Both the position numbers and the translations under genes were made by a program. A stretch of DNA of 64,000 bases from Psychroserpens sp041224425 (GTDB lineage Bacteria > Bacteroidota > Bacteroidia > Flavobacteriales > Flavobacteriaceae): NCBI RefSeq assembly GCF_041224425.1, contig NZ_JBGFGL010000085.1, forward strand, positions 124,001 through 188,000, in the 5' to 3' direction. Below are positions 55,812 to 63,491 of this stretch, one piece after another (the first letter of the stretch is position 1; each line of letters opens with the position of its first letter). The notes below the pieces were generated by a model. The model made no database searches. It saw only the letters and a list, made by a program, of their open reading frames with translations, and was not told the DNA's origin.

Positions 55812-55920
55812 CCTTGCGCCAAGGATTGAGCTATTGTTGGAGCTCTCTTGCTTATTTGTATAAGTAAGAAGCGACTAGCGAAAGCCTGACACTTTATTGC
55901 TTTAGCAAAAAGTGTGGCGA
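55812..55920 (+). ncRNA. Four-hairpin structured element upstream of trxA
   Basis: Four adjacent stems: 55812-55816 with 55820-55824; 55828-55832 with 55841-55845; 55847-55855 with 55860-55868 (9 bp); 55889-55895 with 55909-55915, with an inner stem 55897-55900 with 55905-55908. Between them is GCGACTAGCGAAAGCC. The shape resembles a dispersed structured repeat of flavobacteria, but this is from memory and not checked. It could instead be part of the trxA leader region, upstream of its promoter. Confidence 0.5.
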
Positions 55921-55999
55921 CCAAATAGGTATATAACGTATCAATGACCTGATAATGAAAACAAATACTAGCGTTGTAAGGTTTGGCAAAATTTTTGAC

Positions 56000-56007
56000 T
56001 AATTTTG
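56000..56007 (+). promoter_or_regulatory. Promoter -7 element for trxA
   Basis: TAATTTTG fits TAnnTTTG, 46 bp before the ATG. Confidence 0.55.
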
Positions 56008-56052
56008 TGAACATATTTAAACTGAAGTTAAACGTATTTAGACAATATAATT

Positions 56053-56370
56053 ATGGCATTAGAAATAACAGATGCAACATTTGAAGAAACCGTATTAAAA
56101 AGTGATAAACCAGTCATGGTAGATTTTTGGGCAGCTTGGTGTGGACCTTGCCGTATGGTTGGACCAATCATTGATGAAATTAGCAATGAGTACGAAGGAA
56201 AAGCCGTTGTAGGTAAAGTTGATGTGGATGCTAACCAAGAGTTTGCTGCAAAGTATGGTGTGAGAAACATCCCAACGGTATTGGTATTCCAAAATGGTGA
56301 AGTAGTAGGACGTCAAGTAGGTGTGGCTCCTAAAAATGCTTACACTGACGCTATAGATTCTCTTTTGTAG
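56053..56370 (+). CDS. trxA: Thioredoxin
   Basis: A small cytoplasmic disulphide reductant. The active site is VDFWAAWCGPCRMVGPI. KVDVDANQEFAAKYGVRNIPTVLVFQNGEVVGRQVG carries the cis-Pro loop and hydrophobic patch. Length 105 is standard. Its own promoter and terminator suggest a single transcript. Confidence 0.97.
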   Translation: MALEITDATFEETVLKSDKPVMVDFWAAWCGPCRMVGPIIDEISNEYEGKAVVGKVDVDANQEFAAKYGVRNIPTVLVFQNGEVVGRQVGVAPKNAYTDAIDSLL

Positions 56371-56392
56371 TATCTAATCTAAAAGAAATGAT

Positions 56393-56425
56393 AAAAGGTT
56401 TGCCCTATGGTAAACCTTTTTTTAT
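56393..56425 (+). terminator. Intrinsic terminator after trxA
   Basis: A stem of AAAGGTTT with AAACCTTT plus an inner CC/GG pair around a short loop, then seven T. Confidence 0.85.
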
Positions 56426-56457
56426 TTTTAAGGTTTAACAATTAAGACACGAAACTC

Positions 56458-57000
56458 ATGGATAAAAAACCAAAAGCGCAAGATATAATCGACCATAAAT
56501 TATTAGAAGACCGAAAGGTATTTCTTTGGGGTATGGTTGATGATGATTCAGCAAAGCATGTCATTGACCGTTTGATGTACCTCGATGCTTTAGAAACCAA
56601 GGATATTCATTTATACATTAATAGTCCTGGGGGTTATGTGACCTCTGGTTTTGCTATGTATGATTGTATCAAGTCGCTTAAAAGTGATGTTTCTACTATT
56701 TGTACTGGGTTAGCAGCATCTATGGGATCTATATTATTGTCTGTGGGAACAAAAGGTAAGCGCTTTATTCAGCCTAATGCTAGAGTGATGATCCATCAAC
56801 CAAGTGGTGGTGCTAGAGGACAAGCAAGCGATATTGAAATTACCGCTCAAGAAATCTTGAAAACCAAAGAGTTGAGTGCTAAAATCTTGGCGGAAAATTG
56901 TGGCCAGGATATAGAAAAAGTCATGAAAGACTTCAATAGAGACCATTGGATGGGAGCAGAGGAATCTGTGGCTTACGGAATTGTGGACAAGATTATTTAA
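56458..57000 (+). CDS. clpP: ClpP-family serine protease (short paralogue)
   Basis: A cytoplasmic protease subunit. The catalytic Ser88 lies in GLAASMGSILLS and His113 in MIHQPSGGARGQASDIE; an Asp lies near DFNRDHWMGAEE. INSPGGYVTSGFAMYD forms the oxyanion region. The protein is 180 residues, shorter than the usual ClpP, and lacks clpX or tig nearby, so it is likely a second ClpP copy. The next gene starts one base after its stop (57002), so coupling is possible. Confidence 0.9.
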   Translation: MDKKPKAQDIIDHKLLEDRKVFLWGMVDDDSAKHVIDRLMYLDALETKDIHLYINSPGGYVTSGFAMYDCIKSLKSDVSTICTGLAASMGSILLSVGTKGKRFIQPNARVMIHQPSGGARGQASDIEITAQEILKTKELSAKILAENCGQDIEKVMKDFNRDHWMGAEESVAYGIVDKII

Positions 57001-57001
57001 T

Positions 57002-57931
57002 ATGAATTTACAAGCGGAACTCAATAAAGCAGGCGGTTTTAAAAACCTTGAATTGCTAGCTAAGCAAGTCGTTGAAGGCTTTATTGCTGGCATGCATAAG
57101 AGTCCGTTTCACGGCTTTTCTGCTGAGTTCGCTGAACACAAGATTTATAACAATGGTGAAAGTACAAGGCATATTGATTGGAAACTTTATGCCAAAACAG
57201 ATAAGCTGTATACCAAACGTTATGACGATGAGACTAATTTGCGTTGTCATTTGATTATTGACAATAGTAGTTCAATGCATTATCCTGAAATGAGTAATTT
57301 CAGTATTTCAAATTTGAATAAAATTGCATTTTCAGCATTGGCTTCAGCATCTTTGATGCATATTTTAAAAAAGCAACGTGATGCGGTTGGATTGAGTATC
57401 TACAGTGATGCCTATGACTACTATGCGCCAGAAAAAGGAAGTGAAAGGCATCATCAAATGTTACTGAGCCAGCTGAGTTCTATGGTGAGTGATAAACCAA
57501 TAAATAAGGTTACGGAAACCTATACCTATTTACATCAAATTGCTGAAAAAATCCATAGACGTTCCTTGATCTTTGTGTTTACAGATATGTTTCAAACGGC
57601 AACTGATGATGTGAAACTTTTTGAAGCTTTAAGGCATTTGAAGTACAACAAACATGAAGTGATTCTATTTCATGTGATAAATAAGGAAAAGGAGTTAAAG
57701 CTTGATTTTGACAATTCTCCTAAACGTTTTATTGATGTGGAGACCAATGAGTATATTAATTTGTATCCAGATACCATAAAGGAGAATTATGAGGAAGCAG
57801 TTGAAGATTACTTTAAGACGATACGATTGAAATGTGGACAATATCAAATCAAATATGTCGAAGCAGATATCAATAAACCGTTCGATAAAATTTTGACCAC
57901 ATATATGGTAGAACGTCAAAAGTTTAAATAA
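57002..57931 (+). CDS. DUF58 domain protein with vWA-like fold
   Basis: A 309-residue protein from the ATG at 57002. The DUF58 signature HGFSAEFAEHKIYNNGESTRHIDWKLYAKTDKLYTKRYDDE is near residue 38, then the MIDAS-like DNSSSM near residue 86. It is soluble, with no helix. DUF58 proteins often accompany MoxR-type ATPases, but none is next to it here. It follows clpP by one base, so it may share a transcript with it. Role unknown. Confidence 0.87.
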   Translation: MNLQAELNKAGGFKNLELLAKQVVEGFIAGMHKSPFHGFSAEFAEHKIYNNGESTRHIDWKLYAKTDKLYTKRYDDETNLRCHLIIDNSSSMHYPEMSNFSISNLNKIAFSALASASLMHILKKQRDAVGLSIYSDAYDYYAPEKGSERHHQMLLSQLSSMVSDKPINKVTETYTYLHQIAEKIHRRSLIFVFTDMFQTATDDVKLFEALRHLKYNKHEVILFHVINKEKELKLDFDNSPKRFIDVETNEYINLYPDTIKENYEEAVEDYFKTIRLKCGQYQIKYVEADINKPFDKILTTYMVERQKFK

Positions 57932-57959
57932 AAATTGTCAAAAAAATATTCGCAAAAGA

Positions 57960-57990
57960 TTTGTGATATTAAAAATCGAATGTATATTTG
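57960..57990 (+). promoter_or_regulatory. Promoter of tRNA-Asp
   Basis: TTTG at 57960-57963 and TATATTTG at 57983-57990 are separated by exactly 19 bp, a full match to the Bacteroidota promoter consensus TTTG-N19-TAnnTTTG. It ends 18 bp before the tRNA. Confidence 0.9.
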
Positions 57991-58008
57991 CCCTCGCAAT
58001 AAAGCAAC

Positions 58009-58082
58009 GGTCTGGTAGTTCAGTTGGTTAGAATATCTGCCTGTCACGCAGGGGGTCGCGGGTTCGAGTCCCGTCCAGACCG
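58009..58082 (+). tRNA. tRNA-Asp (anticodon GTC)
   Basis: A 74-base tRNA. The acceptor stem GGTCTGG pairs with CCAGACC, and the discriminator base is G. The anticodon loop CTGTCAC carries GTC at 58043-58045. GGTTCGAGTCCC forms the T arm. CCA is not encoded. It marks the boundary between core DNA and the AT-rich module that follows, a common place for integration. Confidence 0.97.
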
Positions 58083-58163
58083 CAATAAAAAAGTTGTGTT
58101 GTTTGGTAGAGTAACATCTATCAAAGTGGTTGTAAAACTGAGTAATCAGTTGACACCAATGAG

Positions 58164-58212
58164 AAGCTTTCCTTTTTTTACCTAGTAAAAATCGGGATGC
58201 TTTTTTGTTTTA
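58164..58212 (+). terminator. Long hairpin terminator downstream of tRNA-Asp
   Basis: Outer arms 58164-58172 and 58194-58202 (one mismatch, one wobble) enclose an inner T5AC/GTA5 stem, followed by TTTTGTTTT. Confidence 0.8.
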
Positions 58213-58242
58213 GTGCCTTTTCAAATTATTACACATTCAGAA

Positions 58243-58285
58243 AAGGTGTCCAATTAGGTGTACCAAAATCTTCAAAGGTGTACCT
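58243..58285. repeat. Three AGGTGT(A)CC boxes
   Basis: Copies at 58243-58251 (AAGGTGTCC), 58256-58264 and 58276-58284 (AGGTGTACC). The last two are 20 bp apart, about two helical turns. Each has the near-palindrome AGGT-GT-ACCT. They may bind an integrase, excisionase or regulator. Confidence 0.45.
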
Positions 58286-58490
58286 ATTGATATAACACAA
58301 TGAATTCCAAAATATTTGGAAATTAAAGGATTAATTATATTTTTGATTATCCTTATTCTATCCCTAGAGAATTTTGAAGATCAAACTTTGATCTAGAATT
58401 ATTCTTATATAAGTTTTTAACCCAAAACTAGCTTCTATTTTGGAGTATAGTAAGAGTGGTTATTGTTAATCAATTGATGATTTTATTTTT

Positions 58491-61178
58491 ATGATACATG
58501 ACAAGTATGGAGTACATATAGCATTGGCTAAGTATCCTTTAGGTGAAGTTGATAACTACATTAGGAATATTGGACATCTTTATTCCAGTTATAAAAATGA
58601 TATTAAACAATATTTAAGTTGTAACGAAGATTTTGATTCCTCAAGTACGTATTTGAACTCTCTATACAACCCCAAGGCATTTCATTTATTTTCTCAATTT
58701 GATGTGGCGTTTATAAGTTTAATAGACTCTTATAAGTTCACTCAAAGAGTATTTGAACCTAAAACAATTGATCAAAAAAATAAGGTTCATAAAAACGTCA
58801 GTTATCAAATCATTAGTGGCTCTTTAATTTCTGGGAAGAGTAAGAACCAGGTTAATAGAATCCTTAACAAAAAGGAATCCTTTATAAATATTATTCAATT
58901 AAAACTCTCTAATGGACTAATAATAGGAGCTGGTGATTTAGTTCTTAAATCAGTAATTAATTTTATAAAGTCCTTGCTGGACAAACATGGAGTCAAAGAT
59001 TATTTTATTGTTGATTCTTTTAATTGGTCAGAAATTGTATTGATTATTGTTGACAAAACCCCTAAAATAATTACTAAAGTTTTGTTAGAGCTAAGGTTGT
59101 TAAAATTAGAGTCTATAGAAAATTATGAGACCATATTAGATGAATCCTTATATAAAAGTTGGAAAGAAGAAAATATTGAAAAAGCTCATATTTTTAATGA
59201 CACAAATTCTTATCTAGGCGTAGATTACAATTCAATAAAAAATAATAAAATAGACAATAACCTTGAATTTAACACACGGATAGATTGGCAAATTAAACCA
59301 GGTCACTTACCATATTTTTTAAAACATACGAATAGTTTTCTACATAAGGAACTTGATGAAATTAAATTTATTTACGGAAAAACAGATTTTGTTTTAAATG
59401 AATTGACTCCTGATAAGTTTCAGACAAACCAATTGGCTTTTTCTGAAATTAGAGATAATTCAAAATTAAGAATGCACATAAGAAAAATAAGAACGAACAT
59501 CTTCGTTGACTTAGATAAATCAGTTATTGAGTTATATACAGCGGAAGGTGAAAATGAGTTTATAGGACCATGTTCTTCAGAAAAAAACTTATCAGCTTAT
59601 GTGATAGATAAAGATGGCAATACAGCAAGGTATTTAAGAGGATTAAATATATCTAGAAATATAAGAAAGAAAGTAAGAAAGTTAATTTACAATTTTAATC
59701 AAGGAATTCAAGACCCAGTTTTATTCATTTATTATTTAGACATTAGATCTTTGTTAGCAAAATTTGTCAAAATTATTGAGAACAGGTATAAAATTCTATA
59801 TGAGTCTTTAGATAACGGCGAGATTGATATACATAAGATTGTAGAGGAAGATTCTATGGTTTATTGGCCATACCAATTAAAGACCAAGTTTTTAGAAGAT
59901 TTAATTAATAAATATGTAATTGTATTTGAAGAAGCGCTTCAAGACCGAGTATTAAACAGTTATAATTTTGAAGACTTGAATGAGTTTAGCCTTGATATCA
60001 ATAGTTCTAGTACCTCGCTCTTAAGTTCTTATGACTCAATAGTCAAAGTTTGTGGTAAGTGTTTTCGAGATTTTTATAGTAATAGTTTGGTGACAAGAAT
60101 TAATGATGTTGAAACTATTTCTAATAGTATTTCGGTTAATTATAACATTGATCATATTAATTGTCCCCCATTAGTTTTTTCAACTTTGATAAAGGAAGTT
60201 TTAAATACACAGAAAATGAACGATGTCAAAGAAAATAGGGAGATTTTTGATAGACTAAAAAACAAATATAATGATATAGCAAGTGACTTTTTAAATGCTG
60301 AAGCAATCAGGCTTACAGGAATTCAGAATTTAGAATATTACGAGATAGATATTAAAAAGTTTTATTTAACATTTTTTCAAAATGAAGAATTATTTACTTT
60401 TTGGCACTGGACATATGCATTACAAAATACTAGCTCATATAGTTCATTTGGGAATTTTGATGAATATAATTTTATTAGAGAATTGTTTAGGTATTTGTTA
60501 ATGGCAGTTTCTTTAAAATTTGGATCAGAAGATGAAGCTCAAATTATGGAATGTCCATTGCCAGAACTAAAAACTTATTGGGATAGGCATTTCAATAAAC
60601 TTTTAATAATCGTAAAAAAAATCACCTCACTTAACGAGTTTAACGATTGGAAGAATAATTTAACAAAACAAACATATCATTCTTTATATGAAATTGATAT
60701 TGCTAAACCATTAAAGGCAAGGAGAAAAGAGGTTAGAAAATTAAATCTGGAAAAGAATTATAATTCAATTTATGGGATAATTGATAATTATTTTCACAAA
60801 AAAAATGAATATGGTATTATTGAACTCAAAGAATTAAGTCTTGAAGAATTTATTTCTCAGTTTGAAAAACTTAGAGCTGATCAAAGAGGCCAAAGCAATA
60901 ACTTGGATAAAATAAGCAATATATCTGTGGTTTCGTACTATTCCTTAACTTATATATATCTTAAATTTGAGAAGCATATTAAACTTTTAAGAAGGGATTA
61001 TACAAATGGAAAACCCGTAAACCATTTCTTGGATAGAGGAAAATGGTTTATCGATCCAATGGGAGGTTTTTTTGTAAACTCACCACATGAAAGGGAAGAT
61101 TATAACCAATTTAATAACTGTATTCTGTCAATTATCTGGGGTCTTGGTGTGAATTTTAAAAAAGACCAACTAATCTAA
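58491..61178 (+). CDS. Large unrecognised protein, first gene of the island module
   Basis: An 895-residue protein I do not recognise. No signal peptide or clear transmembrane segment is visible. The N-terminal part (about 70-345) alternates strands and helices, with SFNWSEIVLIIVDKT at about 185 and WQIKPGHLPYFLKHT plus YGKTDFVLNEL at about 290-330. The spacing recalls paired ferredoxin-like sensor domains, but that is a guess. The middle (about 400-690) is mostly helical. The C-terminus has GKWFIDPMGGFFVNSPHERE, a likely conserved block. The DNA is more AT-rich than the core. The phosphoesterase gene starts 12 bp after its stop. Confidence 0.8.
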   Translation: MIHDKYGVHIALAKYPLGEVDNYIRNIGHLYSSYKNDIKQYLSCNEDFDSSSTYLNSLYNPKAFHLFSQFDVAFISLIDSYKFTQRVFEPKTIDQKNKVHKNVSYQIISGSLISGKSKNQVNRILNKKESFINIIQLKLSNGLIIGAGDLVLKSVINFIKSLLDKHGVKDYFIVDSFNWSEIVLIIVDKTPKIITKVLLELRLLKLESIENYETILDESLYKSWKEENIEKAHIFNDTNSYLGVDYNSIKNNKIDNNLEFNTRIDWQIKPGHLPYFLKHTNSFLHKELDEIKFIYGKTDFVLNELTPDKFQTNQLAFSEIRDNSKLRMHIRKIRTNIFVDLDKSVIELYTAEGENEFIGPCSSEKNLSAYVIDKDGNTARYLRGLNISRNIRKKVRKLIYNFNQGIQDPVLFIYYLDIRSLLAKFVKIIENRYKILYESLDNGEIDIHKIVEEDSMVYWPYQLKTKFLEDLINKYVIVFEEALQDRVLNSYNFEDLNEFSLDINSSSTSLLSSYDSIVKVCGKCFRDFYSNSLVTRINDVETISNSISVNYNIDHINCPPLVFSTLIKEVLNTQKMNDVKENREIFDRLKNKYNDIASDFLNAEAIRLTGIQNLEYYEIDIKKFYLTFFQNEELFTFWHWTYALQNTSSYSSFGNFDEYNFIRELFRYLLMAVSLKFGSEDEAQIMECPLPELKTYWDRHFNKLLIIVKKITSLNEFNDWKNNLTKQTYHSLYEIDIAKPLKARRKEVRKLNLEKNYNSIYGIIDNYFHKKNEYGIIELKELSLEEFISQFEKLRADQRGQSNNLDKISNISVVSYYSLTYIYLKFEKHIKLLRRDYTNGKPVNHFLDRGKWFIDPMGGFFVNSPHEREDYNQFNNCILSIIWGLGVNFKKDQLI

Positions 61179-61190
61179 ATAACAATAGCT

Positions 61191-62834
61191 GTGAGTGAAT
61201 TTAATGTATGTATTTTAAGTGATATTCATTTTAAAAAAAATTATGGTGAAGATCACCATCCTGTCAAGGATGTTTTTAAATCATTTAAAAAAAGATTTCT
61301 TGAATTAAATGATCAATACAAATTTGATTGTGTTATTATTTCTGGTGACTTGGCATTTCAAGGTAATTCAGAAGAATATACGGGACTGTCTGAAGAGCTA
61401 AACGATATAGTGCCAAGTAGTATTCCTATTTTAAGTGTTGTTGGTAATCATGATGTTTACTGGGATTCTTTAAAAAGTGCTTTAGGAGATTCAATGGAAT
61501 TAGAAAGTTTATTCAAAGTTCAAAAAAGTGAATTTAATAGCGGTCGGTTTGATAATGTTTTTATGAACTTCAGAGATAAATTCATAAATAAATTGAAGAG
61601 CACAGAGGAATTTGAGTTTAAATATAATGATGAGAGATTTATGGGCTATTGTTATTTTGAAAAAAAACAAGTACTTGTAATACTGATTAATAGTTCGTGG
61701 TATTCTTTTGGACCAGGCATAATTAGTAAATATTATGATTTGTTTGTTAAAAAATTAGGTGACAATGCTGATATAATTAAGGAAAATTTAAAAGATTTAT
61801 TACTTGGCGATAAATTAAGCCAAATGGGGAAGCAATCTTATTTTTTAGAAACAAAGTCCTTCCCTTTTTGGAAAGAAATACAAGATATATTAAATAAAAA
61901 TCCTGCTACCAGGGTAATTTCTATAGCTCATCACCCACCTTCATGGCTAAACTGGGATGAACAGTTTAAACCTTCTGATATAAAAAATGGTACTATTAGG
62001 CTAGACGAATTGTTTAAGTTGTCTAATATACTTATTACTGGTCATGAACATGTTCCGATGAATAGTCAACCAGTAAAACTACACAACAACTGCTACAATA
62101 TACAAATGGGTAGCTTCTTGGATTATCATTATATTGACAATGATGAAAATGACACCAAATCATCAAAATTCCCAAATAATTGGTTTAGTGTTTTAACAAT
62201 GGGAACTTATAACTGTAAGTTGTTAAATTATCAACTTACTGTTGAAGGTAATGATTTTACAGGCACTGATTATTTTAAATGGAATAAATCAAAAGATTTA
62301 ATCGAATTTAATTATAGAGAAATGAGGAATGATCATTTCTCTGAGGAAGAACACCCATATTTATTTGTTCGTGGTGGATTTAAAAATGCAAATAAAGTTT
62401 TGCCGTCAAACCTTGATGAACTAAAGGATATTGTAAACATTAAGAGAAAGAATGATTTGAGTTTTGATAATAGTATGAAGGGAGTTGAGCAAGAAGTATT
62501 AATTGAATGCTTAATTAACCAAGAAGAATCTCTTATTGTAATAAACGGGTTAACTAAATATTACAGTTCAATGGGTAAAGAGGATAATATAGATAAACTA
62601 CTTGAAATCCCTTTTTTTAATGAATTGGATAATTATTTAAACAAGAGCAATGTCATAAACCTAACATTTTATGATTTAATAAAAGTAGAGTATTCCTATG
62701 AATATGAAGATTATTATAATATACAGTTTATACGTTTTATTGCCTTTAAACACAGCTTTTTTAATAAATTTCAAAAATTTTATAAACATAAGGAACTTAA
62801 TATTAATTATGATTGTCTCTTAATTAATAGTTAA
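61191..62834 (+). CDS. Calcineurin-type metallophosphoesterase with unknown C-terminal region
   Basis: A 547-residue protein. All five metal-binding blocks are present: SDIHF (Asp11, His13), SGDLAF (Asp53), GNHDVYW (Asn86, His87), AHHPPSW (His247) and GHEHVP (His285, His287). The domain occupies about residues 1-310 and contains a large insert (about 95-240). The last about 230 residues are not assigned to a family and include KGVEQEVLIECLINQEESLIVIN. It starts with GTG at 61191, 12 bp after the 895-residue gene, and so is probably co-transcribed. The target (nucleotide, RNA, DNA or protein) is unknown. Confidence 0.85.
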   Translation: MSEFNVCILSDIHFKKNYGEDHHPVKDVFKSFKKRFLELNDQYKFDCVIISGDLAFQGNSEEYTGLSEELNDIVPSSIPILSVVGNHDVYWDSLKSALGDSMELESLFKVQKSEFNSGRFDNVFMNFRDKFINKLKSTEEFEFKYNDERFMGYCYFEKKQVLVILINSSWYSFGPGIISKYYDLFVKKLGDNADIIKENLKDLLLGDKLSQMGKQSYFLETKSFPFWKEIQDILNKNPATRVISIAHHPPSWLNWDEQFKPSDIKNGTIRLDELFKLSNILITGHEHVPMNSQPVKLHNNCYNIQMGSFLDYHYIDNDENDTKSSKFPNNWFSVLTMGTYNCKLLNYQLTVEGNDFTGTDYFKWNKSKDLIEFNYREMRNDHFSEEEHPYLFVRGGFKNANKVLPSNLDELKDIVNIKRKNDLSFDNSMKGVEQEVLIECLINQEESLIVINGLTKYYSSMGKEDNIDKLLEIPFFNELDNYLNKSNVINLTFYDLIKVEYSYEYEDYYNIQFIRFIAFKHSFFNKFQKFYKHKELNINYDCLLINS

Positions 62835-62851
62835 ATATTGTAACAATTTAT

Positions 62852-62859
62852 TATATTTG
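62852..62859 (+). promoter_or_regulatory. Promoter -7 element for the third island gene
   Basis: TATATTTG, an exact TAnnTTTG match. It covers the alternative GTG start at 62859, so the ATG at 62874 is preferred for that gene. Confidence 0.55.
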
Positions 62860-62873
62860 TGCATCTTACAGTT

Positions 62874-63317
62874 ATGGAGCAAGTATTAAATCATAAATTT
62901 TCTAATAACAAGGAAATCAATCTGTTGTTTCAACAATTTACAAGTAAATTTATTGAAACTAAACTTGATAACAAAGAAGTATTCGTTTTTAACTTTATGA
63001 TTAAAAACTCTAATTCTATATCAAATCTCGATATTAGTACTTTTGAATTATCTAGGGTAAATCTAGATATTAAAGAAGGTGATCTTATTTTTAGAAATGA
63101 AGAACAAAAGAAATCTTCTGGTAAAGTTCTACGTATGTTTAAAAATAAGCTTAAAGAAATAAATAAGGATTCTGACATAGTTGAGATTGTTATATTACCT
63201 GAGGAAGAGCCGACTTTTTCTAATCTTTATGAAGGGCTATATTACAAGAGAAACACAGATTCAAATTATTCTAATATACCTAATGCATTTACTATGGGTA
63301 ATTATGAAGTATATTAA
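62874..63317 (+). CDS. Small unrecognised protein, third gene of the island module
   Basis: A 147-residue protein from the ATG at 62874. It is rich in Lys, Asn and Glu, without signal peptide or helix anchor. The middle holds an alternating strand pattern (VFVFNFMIKNSNSI) and a basic helix (KKSSGKVLRMFKNKLKEIN), and the end is acidic, then Tyr/Asn-rich. No family was recognised. It follows the phosphoesterase by 39 bp but has its own -7 box, so it could be expressed separately. Confidence 0.65.
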   Translation: MEQVLNHKFSNNKEINLLFQQFTSKFIETKLDNKEVFVFNFMIKNSNSISNLDISTFELSRVNLDIKEGDLIFRNEEQKKSSGKVLRMFKNKLKEINKDSDIVEIVILPEEEPTFSNLYEGLYYKRNTDSNYSNIPNAFTMGNYEVY

Positions 63318-63362
63318 ATTATTTATAAGTCTATATTTAGAATAAGTTATATTTAAAATAAT

Positions 63363-63412
63363 AAAAACCTCTTTTTCTTAATTGAAAGAAGAGGTTTTTT
63401 GTTTTTTAGATG
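63363..63412 (+). terminator. Terminator closing the island module
   Basis: A stem of AACCTCTT with AAGAGGTT around an AT-rich loop, then a T run. It separates the three-gene module from the integrase. Confidence 0.85.
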
Positions 63413-63491
63413 TGTAATCTAAAAATATTTGAAAGAAAAAAATTTATGCTAGAAAGATATTGTTTAAGACAACTATTAAAATCATTTTATT

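Larger units (their letters stand above)
58083..58490. other. Intergenic region after tRNA-Asp, element junction
   Basis: About 400 bp without a supported gene. It contains a long hairpin terminator (58164-58212), then AT-rich DNA with three related AGGTGT(A)CC boxes (58243-58284), and then no recognisable -7 box before the 895-residue gene. The 3' part of the tRNA is not repeated in this window, so no att pair can be drawn. Confidence 0.6.

Noticed and set aside
58009..58082. An attachment-site duplication of the tRNA-Asp 3' end
   Set aside because: I found no second copy of the tRNA 3' end in the window; it may lie to the right.
58221..58330. A minus-strand frame ending in FGTPNWTPFLNV in the tRNA-Asp intergenic region
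   Set aside because: It is only about 35 codons long after an in-frame stop, has no start or supporting context, and the repeated boxes within it are not spaced in threes. It could be a gene remnant but cannot be supported.
62859..62873. A GTG start for the third island gene
   Set aside because: It overlaps the last base of the TATATTTG box; the ATG at 62874 is more plausible.
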